NCBI RefSeq assembly: GCF_000622405.1
Contig: NZ_JASF01000005.1
Span: 1,922,001-1,986,000 of the forward strand
DNA from: Sulfitobacter donghicola DSW-25 = KCTC 12864 = JCM 14565
GTDB lineage: Bacteria; Pseudomonadota; Alphaproteobacteria; Rhodobacterales; Rhodobacteraceae
DNA length: 64,000 nucleotides
Direction: 5' to 3'
The notes under the pieces were generated by a model. That model worked only from the letters and a program-made list of their open reading frames with translations, had not been told where the DNA came from and searched no databases. Below are positions 63,375 through 64,000 of this stretch, one piece after another; position 1 is the first letter of the stretch, and each line of letters begins with the position of its first letter. Position numbers and translations under genes: made by a program.

Positions 63375-64000
63375 TCATTCGTTCGTCCACTGTACCTTCA
63401 AACTGTCGCTGGGTGGTTTCGTGCTAAGGATTTGGGAAATCTCATCCAGTTGCAGCCGGTGGGAAACAAGGCGATCGATGTCAGGGGCCAAGCCAGCGAT
63501 GACATCAAGGGATCTTGGGATGTTATGGTTCAGGGAATGCGATCCTGCGAGGGTCAGCTGCCTGCGAAACACCTCAAATGGCGCTACGTCGATTTGCGCA
63601 TCTGAAGGGCACACCCCAAAGAAAAGCCCCTTACCACCGTTTGCCATATAGTTGGTCAAGCCAGAGGCAACCGCCTGCAGGCCTGTGGCTTCGACCACCA
63701 AATCCGCGCGGTGGTGCCAGCCTTGCAGGGCATCCGACCCTGCCGCGATGGCGTCAAATCCAAAGCTGGAGGCGAGTTCAAGGCGGTTTTCCGATATGTC
63801 GACGAACACGACATTGGCGACGCCTTCAGCCTTCAATGCCATTCCCATCAACAGGCCCATCGGGCCAGCACCGAAAATCAGCGCCTCTTCCATCCACGGG
63901 GCATGCACGGCATCAATGCCGTTCAACACACAGCCCATAGGTTCGGCAAGGGCAGCCTGAAGGTAGCTCATTTTGCCAATCGGATGCACAGCCGAGGCTT
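63375..64000 (-). CDS. Zinc-type medium-chain alcohol dehydrogenase, C-terminal part (partial)
   Basis: Reads off the right edge with no start in view; about 208 residues visible. NAD-binding Rossmann motif IFGAGPMGLLMG, PEP-like AEPMGCVLNG and the C-terminal catalytic-domain return (FEVFRRQLTLAGSHSLNHN) match sorbitol/threonine-dehydrogenase-like enzymes. The zinc ligands of the N-terminal part lie outside the window. Substrate unknown. Confidence 0.85.
   Translation of the reverse strand, partial: ASAVHPIGKMSYLQAALAEPMGCVLNGIDAVHAPWMEEALIFGAGPMGLLMGMALKAEGVANVVFVDISENRLELASSFGFDAIAAGSDALQGWHHRADLVVEATGLQAVASGLTNYMANGGKGLFFGVCPSDAQIDVAPFEVFRRQLTLAGSHSLNHNIPRSLDVIAGLAPDIDRLVSHRLQLDEISQILSTKPPSDSLKVQWTNE

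Overview
The window is a chromosomal segment of an alphaproteobacterium, most likely a marine Rhodobacteraceae (Roseobacter group). Evidence is the general L-amino-acid transporter aapJQMP, the ATP12 assembly chaperone, a NasS/NasT-controlled nitrate assimilation operon with TrpD2 and CysG, and a Roseobacter-type DUF6538 integrase fragment. All assignments come from reading the sequence; no search was run.

Layout. 1-1156: N-terminal part of a Cache-HAMP sensor (minus strand, runs off the left edge). 1328-4040: rpsM-rpsK-rpoA-rplQ with several RNA hairpins and a terminator. 4115-9659: Deg protease, rarA, crcB, rluC-type pseudouridine synthase, HAD phosphatase and ATP12, tightly packed. 9851-14297: aapJQMP. 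14348-23834 (minus): sixA-like phosphatase, an Fe-S protein, argB, engB, a MOSC protein, yidC, an EAL protein, ttcA, a membrane protein, yidD, rnpA and rpmH. 24126-27727: TVP38-family protein, flavin disulfide reductase and an orphan histidine kinase.

27806-34762: a tRNA-Arg(ACG) gene interrupted downstream by a compact integrative element of about 6.9 kb. It is bounded by a 15-bp repeat of the tRNA 3' end and has paired arm-type repeats (TGATCCCCC) inside both ends. It carries a tyrosine integrase, a 236-residue orphan, an AlpA regulator, a previously hidden 52-residue ORF, a zinc-finger/Toprim primase and a DUF3987 protein. Its cargo, next to the tRNA, is a membrane-anchored DUF4041 plus GIY-YIG (T5orf172) nuclease with the architecture of SNIPE, which cuts phage DNA as it is injected. 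This is the best candidate for a notable system here: a phage-satellite-like element carrying an entry-blocking nuclease into a marine alphaproteobacterium.

34836-40160: accessory debris and cargo, namely a truncated second integrase, a TIGR03032-family protein overlapping the end of a large type V autotransporter, and an IS3-type transposase remnant.

40247-48576 (minus): one tightly coupled nine-gene operon. It encodes an NMT1/THI5-type ABC importer, a CodA-like deaminase, an FAD oxidoreductase, two flavodoxin-fold reductases, a non-haem iron oxygenase and a creatininase-fold amidohydrolase. A divergent RidA follows, with an operator-like dyad between them. It looks like uptake and breakdown of an unidentified small N-heterocycle.

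49393-63298: nitrate assimilation. NasT and NasS are followed by a leader RNA with a hexaloop hairpin pair and a terminator, then nrtA, nrtB, a tandem ATPase nrtCD, nirB, nirD, nasA, trpD2 and cysG. 63375-64000 is the C-terminal part of a zinc-type alcohol dehydrogenase running off the right edge.
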